The position numbers and the translations under genes were made by a program. The notes beneath the pieces were generated by a model. The model was not told the DNA's origin. It saw only the letters and a list, made by a program, of their open reading frames with translations, and ran no database searches. From assembly GCA_024178355.1 (NCBI GenBank), contig JAMZNZ010000002.1:62001-126000 (forward strand): DNA of 64,000 nucleotides. Reading direction: 5' to 3'. How positions within the stretch are numbered: position 1 is the first letter of the stretch; each line of letters starts with the position of its first letter. This stretch comes from Maricaulaceae bacterium EIL42A08 (GTDB taxonomy: Bacteria; Pseudomonadota; Alphaproteobacteria; Caulobacterales; Maricaulaceae). Below are positions 53,235 through 61,952 of this stretch, one piece after another.

Positions 53235-53261
53235 ATGGCAAATATTGCCATAAATTGCCAT
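53235..53261. promoter_or_regulatory. three-half-site operator of the ParDE pair
   Basis: ATGGCAA (53235-53241) and TTGCCAT (53245-53251) form a palindrome, and another TTGCCAT (53255-53261) follows exactly ten bases on, one helical turn apart. It lies 22-48 bases upstream of the ParD start, where an autoregulating antitoxin-toxin complex would bind. The role is inferred from the pattern. Confidence 0.75.
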
Positions 53262-53292
53262 GCGGACCAAGAGAGACGGGGCTTCGGACCGC

Positions 53293-53535
53293 TTAAGCGC
53301 TCAGCTCGATGTCGTAGTTTTCGATGACCGGGTTGGCCAGGAGCTTGTCGCACATCTCCGCGACGCGCTTCTGGGCTTCTTCGGCGTCGGCGGTTTCCAG
53401 ATCGATCTCGATGAACTTGCCCTGGCGCGCAGCGGAGACTTCCTCAAACCCCAGATGGTTGAGGGAGGTGGCAACAGCCTGGCCCTGGGGATCGAGAACA
53501 CCGGGCTTCAGGTAGACGTGAACGCGCGCTTTCAT
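53293..53535 (-). CDS. purS: phosphoribosylformylglycinamidine synthase subunit PurS
   Basis: The small 80-residue third subunit of FGAM synthase; links PurQ and PurL. It shows the family core [39 protein letters not shown] and the C-terminal [16 protein letters not shown]. Its ATG overlaps the purC stop codon (ATGA at 53532-53535). Downstream the purQ gene is displaced by a ParDE cassette. Confidence 0.96.
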   Translation of the reverse strand: MKARVHVYLKPGVLDPQGQAVATSLNHLGFEEVSAARQGKFIEIDLETADAEEAQKRVAEMCDKLLANPVIENYDIELSA

Positions 53536-54293
53536 TTGTTTGCCTCGTCGAGATTGATGATCTGGGCGTCCTTGATGATGCCCAGGCGTCTGGCCACTTC
53601 TGCATAGGCCTCGGTCACATTGCCAAGGTCGCGACGGAAGCGGTCTTTATCCATTTTTTCGTTCGTGTCCATGTCCCACAGACGGCAGCTGTCCGGGCTG
53701 ATCTCGTCAGCCAGGATGACGCGCATCATGTCGTTCTGGTCATAGACGCGGCCAAACTCCAGCTTGAAGTCGACCAGGCGGATATTCGCAGCGGCAAAAA
53801 TCCCGCCCATGAAGTCATTCACGCGCAGCGCCATGGCCAGCATCTCGTCGATGTCCTGGGTGGTGGCCCAGTTGAATGCGGTGATATGCTCTTCAGACAC
53901 AAACGGGTCTTCCAGCTCATCGTTCTTGTAATAGAACTCAACGACGGAGCGGGGCAGGGGCTCGCCTTCGGTCAGGCCAAAGCGCTTGGCGATGGAGCCG
54001 GCGGCCACGTTGCGCACCACCACTTCCAGCGGAATGATCTCCACTTCGCGCAAGAGCTGCTCACGCATGTTCAGCCGCTTGATGAAGTGGGTCGGCACGC
54101 CGATCCGGTTCAGGTGGCCCATGATATATTCGCTGATGCGATTATTCAGGACACCCTTGCCCTCCAGCACGGCCTTCTTCTGGGCGTTGAACGCGGTGGC
54201 GTCGTCCTTGAAATAGGCAACCACCGTTCCCGGCTCAGGGCCTTCATAGAGGATTTTGGCTTTGCCTTCGTAGAGCTTCTTGCGGCGGGACAT
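53532..54293 (-). CDS. purC: SAICAR synthase
   Basis: Phosphoribosylaminoimidazole-succinocarboxamide synthase, 253 residues from ATG 54293 ([20 protein letters not shown]). The frame is open to 54434, but the extra 47 residues are not PurC-like. Blocks: RMREQ-type helix in [48 protein letters not shown] and [15 protein letters not shown]. Joins aspartate to CAIR in purine synthesis. First gene of a minus-strand pur group (purC-purS-[parDE]-purQ-purL). Confidence 0.97.
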   Translation of the reverse strand: MSRRKKLYEGKAKILYEGPEPGTVVAYFKDDATAFNAQKKAVLEGKGVLNNRISEYIMGHLNRIGVPTHFIKRLNMREQLLREVEIIPLEVVVRNVAAGSIAKRFGLTEGEPLPRSVVEFYYKNDELEDPFVSEEHITAFNWATTQDIDEMLAMALRVNDFMGGIFAAANIRLVDFKLEFGRVYDQNDMMRVILADEISPDSCRLWDMDTNEKMDKDRFRRDLGNVTEAYAEVARRLGIIKDAQIINLDEANK

Positions 54294-54488
54294 GGGCGTT
54301 TCAATCGCTTTGGGGCCAGGTGGCCGGTCAAACAGTAAGCGGCCCGGATAGGCCGGGCCGCGCGCCGTGACAATACGCTGTCTCACCATTTTGTCGCAAC
54401 CGGGTGAATGTGCGGCTCTTATCCATTGAACCAAAGCGCGCAGACCGCTACTTGATTGGTAGAGTTTTTAATTACCAGCGGGGATGCC

Positions 54489-54812
54489 ATGTCCGGCTTT
54501 GACGATCGCGAAAACGCCTTTGAGAACAAATACGCCCACGATCAGGAGATCGAGTTCAAGGCGGTCGCGCGCCGCAACAAGCTGCTGGGCCTGTGGGCCG
54601 CTGAGCTGATGGGCATCGAGGGTGATGCCGCCGCTGACTACGCCAAGGAAGTCGTGAAGGCTGACTTTGAAGAAGCCGGTCACGAAGATGTCTTCCGCAA
54701 GGTGCGTGGTGATTTTGATGCTCGCGGCATTGAACAATCTGACCACCAGATCCGTCACAAGATGGAGCAGCTGCTGGAAGATGCGCGCGAGCAGGTTCGA
54801 AGCGAGGCGTAG
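54489..54812 (+). CDS. F1-ATPase inhibitor zeta subunit (DUF1476)
   Basis: A 107-residue, mostly helical, charged protein of the DUF1476 family: MSGFDDRENAFENKYAHDQE, FKAVARRNKLLGLWAAELMG, then KADFEEAGHEDVFRKVRGDF. In Paracoccus denitrificans the zeta subunit inhibits ATP hydrolysis by F1. Starting at ATG 54489 fits the family; ATG at 54484 is in another frame and an open frame extends to 54456. Divergent from purC. The F1F0 genes are not in the window. Confidence 0.92.
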   Translation: MSGFDDRENAFENKYAHDQEIEFKAVARRNKLLGLWAAELMGIEGDAAADYAKEVVKADFEEAGHEDVFRKVRGDFDARGIEQSDHQIRHKMEQLLEDAREQVRSEA

Positions 54813-54815
54813 CTC

Positions 54816-55250
54816 CTGACAGACCCCCTGCCATCGCTGGCTGAAGCGGACGGCAAGATCATTCTTGTCATGGACGGTGAGTGTGCCCTGTGTAGCTGGG
54901 GCGCACGCACTCTCGCCGCTCATGATCCTCGCGATGTGTTTCGCATCACTACGGTTCAGTCTGAAACCGGTTCAGCGCTCTTGCGCCACCACAAGCTTGA
55001 TCCGGACGATCCGTGGAGCTGGCTACTCATCGATGGCGAGGAGGCGCTGACGGGCTCTGACGCGATTATTCGTGCTGGCCGCCATATGTCCGCACCCTAC
55101 GGGCCGATTACGCAGATTGGCCGCATCCTGCCACGCTTCATCCGCGAGCCGATCTATAAATTCGTCGCCCGTAATCGCATCGCCTGGTTCGGGCGCGGCG
55201 ATCTGTGCGGCATTCCAGATGAGAAGCTGCGCGCAAAGCTGCTCGACTAG
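54816..55250 (+). CDS. DCC-family thiol-disulfide oxidoreductase-like protein
   Basis: A small DCC (DUF393) protein. The family starts with a strand, then D-G-X-C-X-X-C; here IILVMDGECALCSWGARTLA. The C-terminal RNRIAWFGRGDLCGIPDEKL also fits. The strand IILV lies before the first ATG (54870), so a CTG at 54816 with GAGG eight bases upstream is proposed; ATG 54870 is the alternative (126 residues). The gene is in the same frame as the zeta subunit gene, just after its TAG. Function unknown; a redox role is only implied by the CXXC. Confidence 0.82.
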   Translation: MTDPLPSLAEADGKIILVMDGECALCSWGARTLAAHDPRDVFRITTVQSETGSALLRHHKLDPDDPWSWLLIDGEEALTGSDAIIRAGRHMSAPYGPITQIGRILPRFIREPIYKFVARNRIAWFGRGDLCGIPDEKLRAKLLD

Positions 55251-56551
55251 GCCTCGCCGAACACCCGGGCAAAGATCGAATCTACATGCTTGAGGTGATA
55301 GCCCTCATCAAAGCAGGCCTCGATCTGGGCCTCTGACAGGAAGCCGCGGACGTCTTCATCGGCTTTGAGGTGTTCAACCAGCAAACCGCCTTCGTCCCAG
55401 GTTTTCATGCCATTGCGCTGAACCAAGCGATAGCCGTCCTCCCGGCTTGCCCCGGCCTGAGTGAGGGCCAGCAATACGCGCTGGGAATTGTGGATGCCGC
55501 CATAGGCGTTGAGATTTTCCCGGCAGCGGTCGGCATGCACAATCAGGCCCTCGACCATGGAGGCGGTACGGTGCAGCGCGAAGTCCAGATGCACACAGGC
55601 GTCCGGGCCAATGCCGCGCTCTACCGACGAGTGGGAAATATCGCGCTCATGCCACAGCGCCACGTTTTCCATGGCTGGGGTCACGGCTGAACGCACCAGG
55701 CGCGCCAAACCTGTCAGGTTCTCGGTCAGAATTGGGTTGCGCTTGTGCGGCATGGCCGACGAGCCCTTCTGGCCCTTGGAGAAATATTCCTGGGCCTCGC
55801 GCACTTCAGAGCGCTGCAGGTGACGCACTTCAACGGCCAGGTTCTCAATCGCCGAAGCGATCAGGCCCAGCGCTGCAAAGAAGGCCGCGTGGCGATCGCG
55901 CGGGATGACTTGTGTCGAGACCGGCTCTACCGCCAGGCCCAGCTTGTCCGCCACATGGGCTTCAACGCTGGGGTCCACATTGGCAAATGTGCCGACAGCG
56001 CCGGAAATGGCGCAAGTGGCGATCTCGGCGCGCGCCTGAATCAGGCGTTCGCGATTGCGGGCAAACTCGGCGTAGAAGCGCGCAAATTTCAGGCCCATCG
56101 TGGTGGGCTCGGCGTGAATGCCGTGAGAGCGGCCGATACAGGTCGTGGTCTTGTGTTCAAAAGCGCGCTTTTTCAGCGCGGCCATCACCCGGTCGACACC
56201 GGTCAGCAGAAGGTCTGCACTGCGGGTCATCTGAACGGCAAGGCAGGTGTCCAGGACGTCTGAGCTGGTCAGGCCCTGGTGGACGAAGCGGGCATCCTCA
56301 CCGACCAGCTCAGCCAGGTGAGTCAGGAAGGCGATGACGTCGTGTTTGACCTCGCGCTCGATCTCGTCGATGCGCTCAACGTCAAACGTCATGTCTTTGG
56401 CTTTCCAGACCGCCTGTGCAGCCGCGGTCGGGACAACGCCCAATTCGGCCAGCTTATCGGTGGCGTGGGCTTCGATCTCGAACCAGATGCGATACTTGGT
56501 TTCCGGCGACCAGATGTCGGCCATTTCAGGACGGGTATAGCGCGGGATCAT
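55247..56551 (-). CDS. purB: adenylosuccinate lyase
   Basis: A 434-residue fumarase/aspartase-superfamily enzyme that cleaves SAICAR to AICAR and adenylosuccinate to AMP. The N-terminus MIPRYTRPEMADIWSPETKY is typical. Later come GLTSSDVLDTCLAVQM, CIGRSHGIHAEPTTMGLKFA and the signature KGSSAMPHKRNPILTENLTG, whose loop holds the catalytic serine. It overlaps the DCC gene end by four bases convergently. The pur genes lie just beyond, but it is not part of that operon. Confidence 0.97.
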   Translation of the reverse strand: MIPRYTRPEMADIWSPETKYRIWFEIEAHATDKLAELGVVPTAAAQAVWKAKDMTFDVERIDEIEREVKHDVIAFLTHLAELVGEDARFVHQGLTSSDVLDTCLAVQMTRSADLLLTGVDRVMAALKKRAFEHKTTTCIGRSHGIHAEPTTMGLKFARFYAEFARNRERLIQARAEIATCAISGAVGTFANVDPSVEAHVADKLGLAVEPVSTQVIPRDRHAAFFAALGLIASAIENLAVEVRHLQRSEVREAQEYFSKGQKGSSAMPHKRNPILTENLTGLARLVRSAVTPAMENVALWHERDISHSSVERGIGPDACVHLDFALHRTASMVEGLIVHADRCRENLNAYGGIHNSQRVLLALTQAGASREDGYRLVQRNGMKTWDEGGLLVEHLKADEDVRGFLSEAQIEACFDEGYHLKHVDSIFARVFGEA

Positions 56552-56617
56552 CGCAGAGCCTTTGAGGTTTGGATGTGGGCCAGTTGCGCGCGGGAGTGCG
56601 CCGACCGGCCCGACAAG

Positions 56618-57913
56618 TCAAGTCTTGGCCATGCGCTCGAGGTCACGCTTGAGGGTGAAACTGGCCGCTGCAAACAGGGTGGCCGCGACCAGAAACACGC
56701 TAACTCCACAGGCCAGCGCGACGCGCAGGGCTTCACCTTCACCCAGGCTGGGAGCAAGGCTGTCAGAGATACGCCCTATAAAAAGCGGCCCCAGTCCAAT
56801 CCCGATCAGATTGTTGAAAAACCCGATGATGGCGGCGACGGTCGCGCGCATGGTCGGCGACGTCAAAGTCTGAGCCGCCGCCAGGCATGGTCCGATCCAC
56901 GCATAGCCAAGGATCATCGGAATTGCCAGGAGGATCAGGCTCAAACCACCATTGCTCACAAGCATAGCGGCAAGGAAGAAAGGCGCACTTAATGCGATGC
57001 TTGCAGCCGGTACAAAGGCGTAGGCTGAGGGCTTCGATTTACCAACTCGGTCTGCAATCCAGCCGCCACCAATCGCGCCGATAATGCCAAGCAGGAAGAG
57101 CGGGCTAAGAAACGTGCGCACTTCATCCAGCCCAAGCCCCTGGCTACGCTGCAGGAATGATGGAATCCACTGGTACATGCCGTAGCCAGCAAAGGATGTG
57201 GTCGCCGCGCCCAGTGTTAAAAACATCAGGCTTGGTGTGGCAAAAATGGTCTTCAGTGCATCAATAGGGTTTGACGGTGCCGCCTGGCTGGTGCCCGCCT
57301 CGTCCATGCGTCCTCGCTCTGGTTCACGCACAAACACAAAAAGCCCAAGCGCCAAAAGAACGCCTGGCAACCCCAGAAGGATAAAGGCCCAGCGCCAGCC
57401 GAGCTCCGCGGCAATCAAAGCGCCCAGATACGTGCCAAACATCAGACCAAGCGGTGCCCCGATGGTGAAGATGCCAATCGCGAGGCCGCGCTGTGAAGGT
57501 GCAAAATAGTCTGAAATTACCGAGTAGGATGGCGCAACCCCACCCGCTTCGCCAGTGGCCACGCCGATCCGCGCCAGAGCCATCTGCAGGAAGGTGTTCG
57601 CCAGCCCTGAAAGGGCGGTGAACACACTCCACACCGCGCAGGCAAAAGCGATCAAACGAATGCGATTTGTCCGGTCTGCAGCCCACGCCAACGGCACGCC
57701 CAGCGTTGCATAGAAAAGCGCAAAGACTGTCCCGCCAAGCAGGGCAAGCTGGCTGTCATTCAGGTTCAGATCAGCGCGGATATCTTCCTGCAGGACGGCA
57801 AAGAGCTGCCGGTCCATGAAATTGACCAGATACACGACGACAAGCACGGCAAGCGTCGCCCACGCGGTTGTCGAAACGGGTGGTTTTGCAGCAGAGGATC
57901 GGGCGTCAGCCAT
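56618..57913 (-). CDS. MFS transporter (spinster-like)
   Basis: A 431-residue major facilitator with about twelve hydrophobic segments. The first half has VVYLVNFMDRQLFAVLQEDI and GVATGEAGGVAPSYSVISDY; the NFMDRQ and GEAGG-type blocks resemble the Spns/spinster-type subgroup. GGGWIADRVGKSKPSAYAF is the second-half loop motif. Substrate unknown. Monocistronic between purB and thrC on the same strand. Confidence 0.9.
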   Translation of the reverse strand: MADARSSAAKPPVSTTAWATLAVLVVVYLVNFMDRQLFAVLQEDIRADLNLNDSQLALLGGTVFALFYATLGVPLAWAADRTNRIRLIAFACAVWSVFTALSGLANTFLQMALARIGVATGEAGGVAPSYSVISDYFAPSQRGLAIGIFTIGAPLGLMFGTYLGALIAAELGWRWAFILLGLPGVLLALGLFVFVREPERGRMDEAGTSQAAPSNPIDALKTIFATPSLMFLTLGAATTSFAGYGMYQWIPSFLQRSQGLGLDEVRTFLSPLFLLGIIGAIGGGWIADRVGKSKPSAYAFVPAASIALSAPFFLAAMLVSNGGLSLILLAIPMILGYAWIGPCLAAAQTLTSPTMRATVAAIIGFFNNLIGIGLGPLFIGRISDSLAPSLGEGEALRVALACGVSVFLVAATLFAAASFTLKRDLERMAKT

Positions 57914-57994
57914 CAGCGCGTCTCATCAGTTAGGGACGATCAAGGATAGGCATAGCCTGATTTTATCGGGGGGCGTTATCCAACTGTCCAAAGA

Positions 57995-59239
57995 TCAGAT
58001 GTTCAGCAGTTCAGGCGTTATGGGCTGTGTGCGATCCAGCCAGCGTGACGTATCCGCAAGTGGGTATTTCAGGCCTGTTCCACAGTTAAACAGCATCACG
58101 CGTGCATCTTTCCCGATCTGTCCTGCGTCGAGAGCCTCTTGCGCAGCTGCAAGCGTCGCTGCGCCTTCAGGACAGAGCAGCAAGCCGTCTTCATGGGCAC
58201 AAAGTGTGCGCGCTGCTTCGATGCGATCTTCACTGACAGCAATGGCCGCGCCGCCACTTTCGCGAACCGCGCGCAGGATCAGGAAGTCACCAATGGCCTT
58301 GGGCACGCGGATGCCGGCGGCGAAGGTGTGTGCGTCGATGCATTCCTCGGCATGTTCTTCGCCCGCCTCCCAGGCTTTGACGATGGGCGCGCAGCCTTCC
58401 GCCTGGACAGCGAACATTTTCGGGCGCTCTGATCTGATCCAGCCCAGCTTCTCCATCTCATCAAAGGCTTTCCACATGCCGATCAGGCCAGTGCCGCCGC
58501 CAGTGGGGTAAAAGATTGCGTCCGGCAGCGTCCAGCCCAGCTGGAAAGCCAGCTCGATGCCCATCGTCTTCTTGCCTTCAATCCGGTAGGGCTCTTTGAG
58601 CGTTGAGACGTCAAACCAGCCCATCTCTTCTTTCAGCGCGCCAACAATGGCACCGCACTGGTGGATCAGGCCGTTGACGCGAAACACCTTGCCGCCCTGG
58701 GCTGCGATCTCGCGCACATTGATCTCAGGCGTGTCATCCGGGCAGAAGGCATAGGTTTCCATGCCCGCTGCCGACCCATAGGCCGAAAGGGCGGCGCCGG
58801 CGTTGCCATTGGTCGGCATCGCCATGCGCTCAATCCCGAAAGAGCGCGCCATGGATACCGCCATTCCCAGGCCGCGTGCCTTGAAGCTGCCGGTGGGAAG
58901 GCGTCCTTCGTCTTTGACCAGAAGCGCGCCTTTCAGGCCGATCTTTGCTGCCGTTTTGCGGGTGTCCACCAGCGGCGTATCCACTTCGCCCAGTGTGGTG
59001 ACATGGGCGTTGTCCTTCACAGGAAGAAGCTCTCGCCACTTCCAGAATCCCGGATAGCAAACCGCGTCGCGCGCCGCGATCTCATCGCGGTCAATCTCAC
59101 CCTTCATCTTTTCCAGGTCATAGCGCGCCAGCAGCGGCCAGCCTTCCGGCGACAGGTTGTGCGCCTGATCATTGGTGAGCTCAGCTCCCGTCATGGAGCA
59201 TTCCAGATGGGTGAAATAATTGGACGGCGAGGCGCTCAT
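57995..59239 (-). CDS. thrC: threonine synthase
   Basis: A 414-residue PLP enzyme making threonine from O-phosphohomoserine. The start ATG 59239 (MSASPSNYFTHLECSMTGAE) is preferred to the ATG at 59257. The PLP Lys120 is in LPTGSFKARGLGMAVSMA. The nucleotide/phosphate grip AMPTNGNAGAALSAYGSAAG and the C-terminal MLFNCGTGLKYPL also fit. Related PLP lyases (threonine dehydratase, cysteine synthase) have different N-termini. Divergent from the VOC gene. Confidence 0.93.
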   Translation of the reverse strand: MSASPSNYFTHLECSMTGAELTNDQAHNLSPEGWPLLARYDLEKMKGEIDRDEIAARDAVCYPGFWKWRELLPVKDNAHVTTLGEVDTPLVDTRKTAAKIGLKGALLVKDEGRLPTGSFKARGLGMAVSMARSFGIERMAMPTNGNAGAALSAYGSAAGMETYAFCPDDTPEINVREIAAQGGKVFRVNGLIHQCGAIVGALKEEMGWFDVSTLKEPYRIEGKKTMGIELAFQLGWTLPDAIFYPTGGGTGLIGMWKAFDEMEKLGWIRSERPKMFAVQAEGCAPIVKAWEAGEEHAEECIDAHTFAAGIRVPKAIGDFLILRAVRESGGAAIAVSEDRIEAARTLCAHEDGLLLCPEGAATLAAAQEALDAGQIGKDARVMLFNCGTGLKYPLADTSRWLDRTQPITPELLNI

Positions 59240-59280
59240 GAGTAACCCTGTAAGCAATGTGGATATGAAAGGGTGGACAT

Positions 59281-59670
59281 ATGGCGGTGTTAGGTGTCGG
59301 CGGCGTTTTCATCAAGTGCGAAGACCCGGATGCGTCAAAAGCCTGGTACAAGGACGTGCTGGGGCTGGAGCCAAACGACTATGGCGGGTTTGATTTCCTG
59401 CATTCGGGCACAGCTGAGGCCTTCGGGCCCGGTGGGCGTACGATCTTTGCCCACTTTGACAAGGACGTGGAATATTTCACGCCCTCCCAAAAGCCATTCA
59501 TGATCAATCTGATCATTGACGATATGGACGCCATGCTGGCGCGCCTGAAGGACAAGGGCGTTGCGCTGGAAGGTGAGCCGGAAAACTTCGACTACGGCAA
59601 GTTCGCTTGGGTCATGGATCCCAATGGCATCAAGGTCGAGCTCTGGCAGCCACTGGCTCCACCAGGATAA
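59281..59670 (+). CDS. VOC-family protein (glyoxalase-like)
   Basis: A 129-residue VOC protein unrelated to the one at 28645 beyond the fold. Opens MAVLGVGGVFIKCEDPDASK and ends KFAWVMDPNGIKVELWQPLA, the last strand with the conserved Glu metal ligand. Its 3-prime end overlaps radC by 79 bases tail to tail. Divergent from thrC. Reaction unknown. Confidence 0.9.
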   Translation: MAVLGVGGVFIKCEDPDASKAWYKDVLGLEPNDYGGFDFLHSGTAEAFGPGGRTIFAHFDKDVEYFTPSQKPFMINLIIDDMDAMLARLKDKGVALEGEPENFDYGKFAWVMDPNGIKVELWQPLAPPG

Positions 59671-60359
59671 AGCAACCCAAGCGCCTTGAAGCTTGCCGTT
59701 TGCTCGCGGCCGACGACAATGTGGTCGTGGACGACGATGTCGAAGGGCTTGGCTGCGTCCTTGATGCGGCGGGTCATCTCGATATCGGCCTGGCTGGGCG
59801 TTGGATCGCCGCTGGGGTGGTTGTGCACCAGGACCAGGGCGCTGGCATGAAGGGCGATGGCCTTCTTCACGATCTCTCGCGGATAGACCGGCGCGTGGTC
59901 CACCGTGCCTTCGGCCTGAAACTCATCGCGCACCAGGCGGTTTTTCTTGTCCAGGAACAGCACGCGGAACTGTTCAGTTGCGCTGTGCTGTAGCGCAGCG
60001 CGCAGATAATCGAGCAGGGCTGACCAGGACGAGATGACAGTGCGCCCCGTCACCTGTTCGCGAGAGATGCGCTCAGCCAGCGCCTGAACAAGTTTCAGAT
60101 CAAGCGCAGTTTTTTCTGAGACACCGGGCAGGGCGGTCAGCTGTTCTGTGCGCGCCGCACACACGCGTCCCAGATCACCAAACTCCTCAAGCAGAGCCTT
60201 GGCCAGCGGCTTCACATCCCGGCGCGGGATGGAGCGAAACAGTGCCAGTTCCAGCAATTCATAATCAGCCAGCGCTGCGCCCCCCACCTCGGCAAAGCGC
60301 TCGCGCAGGCGGTCCCGGTGGCCGTGATAGTGGGGTTTGGGCGTCTTGGGTTCTGCCAT
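59592..60359 (-). CDS. radC: RadC family JAB/MPN-domain protein
   Basis: A 255-residue RadC-type protein. The N-terminal UvrC-like helix-hairpin-helix part is LPGVSEKTALDLKLVQALAE. The JAMM-type metalloprotease motif is intact: VHNHPSGDPTPSQAD. RadC is annotated as a DNA-repair protein but its function is not established. The usual end (VVGREQTASFKALGLL) is followed by a 27-residue tail that reads antisense to the VOC gene, so the natural stop may have been lost. Monocistronic. Confidence 0.92.
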   Translation of the reverse strand: MAEPKTPKPHYHGHRDRLRERFAEVGGAALADYELLELALFRSIPRRDVKPLAKALLEEFGDLGRVCAARTEQLTALPGVSEKTALDLKLVQALAERISREQVTGRTVISSWSALLDYLRAALQHSATEQFRVLFLDKKNRLVRDEFQAEGTVDHAPVYPREIVKKAIALHASALVLVHNHPSGDPTPSQADIEMTRRIKDAAKPFDIVVHDHIVVGREQTASFKALGLLYPGGASGCQSSTLMPLGSMTQANLP

Positions 60360-60577
60360 CGCATTCTCCTGATACCAGAGTTAGCCGCCCTTAAATCCCT
60401 TGTCAGTAGAATTATCATGCTGCGCTCGCGTGCGGCGGTATGCTCATTTGGCGAGCATGGCTGCTTCATGGTGGAGCATTACACGTGTGCTGCAGCGCAA
60501 AATGAGCGTGCAGCGCTGACTCCCGCCAACTTCGCTCCAAGTCTGTGCCCCGTTCGACAGCGCACGAGGACGGAACG

Positions 60578-61798
60578 ATGGACTCACAAGCACCTGTATT
60601 TGACGGCGGCGACGTGGCGTGGATTTTAACCGCCTGCGCCCTGGTTCTGATGATGACGCTGCCGGGGCTGGCGCTGTTTTATGGCGGAATGGTGCGCAGG
60701 CAGAATGTGCTTGCCATGCTGATGACCGCGCTGGGCGCTGCCGGGATCGTGACCGTGGTCTGGGTGCTGGCGGGCTACTCCTTTGCGTTTGGGGGCGGGG
60801 AGACCAATGTCTTTGGCGGCTTTGACCGATTGATGCTGGCCGGGCTGACAACTGAGAGCGAAGCGGCGGGCCTGCCTGAAGCGGTCTTCATTCTGTTCCA
60901 GATGACGTTTGCCATCATCACCGTGGCGATCATCGCTGGTGCGGTTGCTGAGCGCATGAGTTTTAAAGCCTGGATGGTTTTCATTCCCATCTGGCTATTG
61001 GTGGTCTATGCGCCGATAGCACACTGGGTGTGGGGCGAGGGCTTCCTCTATGACGCGGGTGTGCTCGATTTTGCGGGCGGCGCGGTTGTCCACATCAACT
61101 CCGGCGTCGCCGGTCTGGTGCTGGCGCTGGTTCTTGGTCCTCGCCGTGGTTTTGCCAAGGAAGGTCATCCGCCGCACAACCTGGTCCTGACCGTTATTGG
61201 TGCAGGCCTCCTGTGGGTTGGCTGGTTTGGATTTAACGGCGGCTCGGCCCTGTCTGCGAATGCTCTGGCGGCCCATGCCGCGCTCGTCACCCAGATCGCG
61301 GCGGCGACCGCGGCGCTGGTCTGGGCGCTTATTGAATGGATCACGCGCGGCAAGCCCAGCGTTCTGGGCGCAGCCTCAGGCGCTGTTGCCGGGCTTGTGG
61401 GCATCACGCCAGCTGCAGGCTTTGTGGAGCCTTACGCGGCCTTCTTCATCGGCGCGCTGACCTCGATCGCCTGCTACTACGCGGTGACCGGTCTGAAGAC
61501 GGTGTTGAAGGTGGATGACAGCCTCGATGCCTTTGGCCTGCACGGTGTTGGCGGGTTTGTGGGTGCAGTTCTGACCGGCGTGTTTGCCGCGACGGCCATT
61601 GGCGGCAGCGGAGGTGCGGTTGAGGGCAATATTGCGCTTATCTGGACGCAAACCTGGGGCGCTCTGGCTGCTGCAGCATGGTGTGCCATCGCCACGTTCG
61701 CCATCGCCTGGATCCTCGGCCGCGTCATCAAGCTGCGCGTTGACGAGGAAGATGAAGTTACAGGGCTGGATATCTCACTGCACGGGGAGAGCAGCTGA
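60578..61798 (+). CDS. amt: ammonium transporter
   Basis: A 406-residue Amt/MEP/Rh channel. The start ATG 60578 (MDSQAPVFDGGDVAWILTAC) has no strong Shine-Dalgarno sequence. Eleven transmembrane helices are expected. Signature blocks are LPGLALFYGGMVRRQNVL, DFAGGAVVHINSGVAGLV and AFGLHGVGGFVGAVLTGVFA. The pore His pair is in HWVWG-adjacent and LHGVG motifs. No glnK gene is beside it, unlike in many bacteria, so PII control must be from elsewhere. Confidence 0.96.
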   Translation: MDSQAPVFDGGDVAWILTACALVLMMTLPGLALFYGGMVRRQNVLAMLMTALGAAGIVTVVWVLAGYSFAFGGGETNVFGGFDRLMLAGLTTESEAAGLPEAVFILFQMTFAIITVAIIAGAVAERMSFKAWMVFIPIWLLVVYAPIAHWVWGEGFLYDAGVLDFAGGAVVHINSGVAGLVLALVLGPRRGFAKEGHPPHNLVLTVIGAGLLWVGWFGFNGGSALSANALAAHAALVTQIAAATAALVWALIEWITRGKPSVLGAASGAVAGLVGITPAAGFVEPYAAFFIGALTSIACYYAVTGLKTVLKVDDSLDAFGLHGVGGFVGAVLTGVFAATAIGGSGGAVEGNIALIWTQTWGALAAAAWCAIATFAIAWILGRVIKLRVDEEDEVTGLDISLHGESS

Positions 61799-61862
61799 TA
61801 TCTGGCCATGGCGGGCGCGCGTATGAGGGTTCGCGCGTCCGCCCTACCTTTCCTCCCTGACT

Positions 61863-61893
61863 GGCCCTGCCGTCCGCGGCGGGGCCATTTTTT
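61863..61893 (+). terminator. rho-independent terminator of amt
   Basis: A 10-bp stem GGCCCTGCCG / CGGCGGGGCC (one T-G pair) with a TCCG loop, then ATTTTTTATTT. It lies 64 bases after the amt stop codon. Confidence 0.92.
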
Positions 61894-61952
61894 ATTTGAC
61901 GCTCGCGCTATAGGGCACAAGTATTTTTATGTGCAATCTGGAGTTTAAAGTG

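Noticed and set aside
60470-60500. A sigma-54-like sequence before amt
   Set aside because: The GG and GC elements do not have the ten-base separation needed for a -24/-12 promoter.
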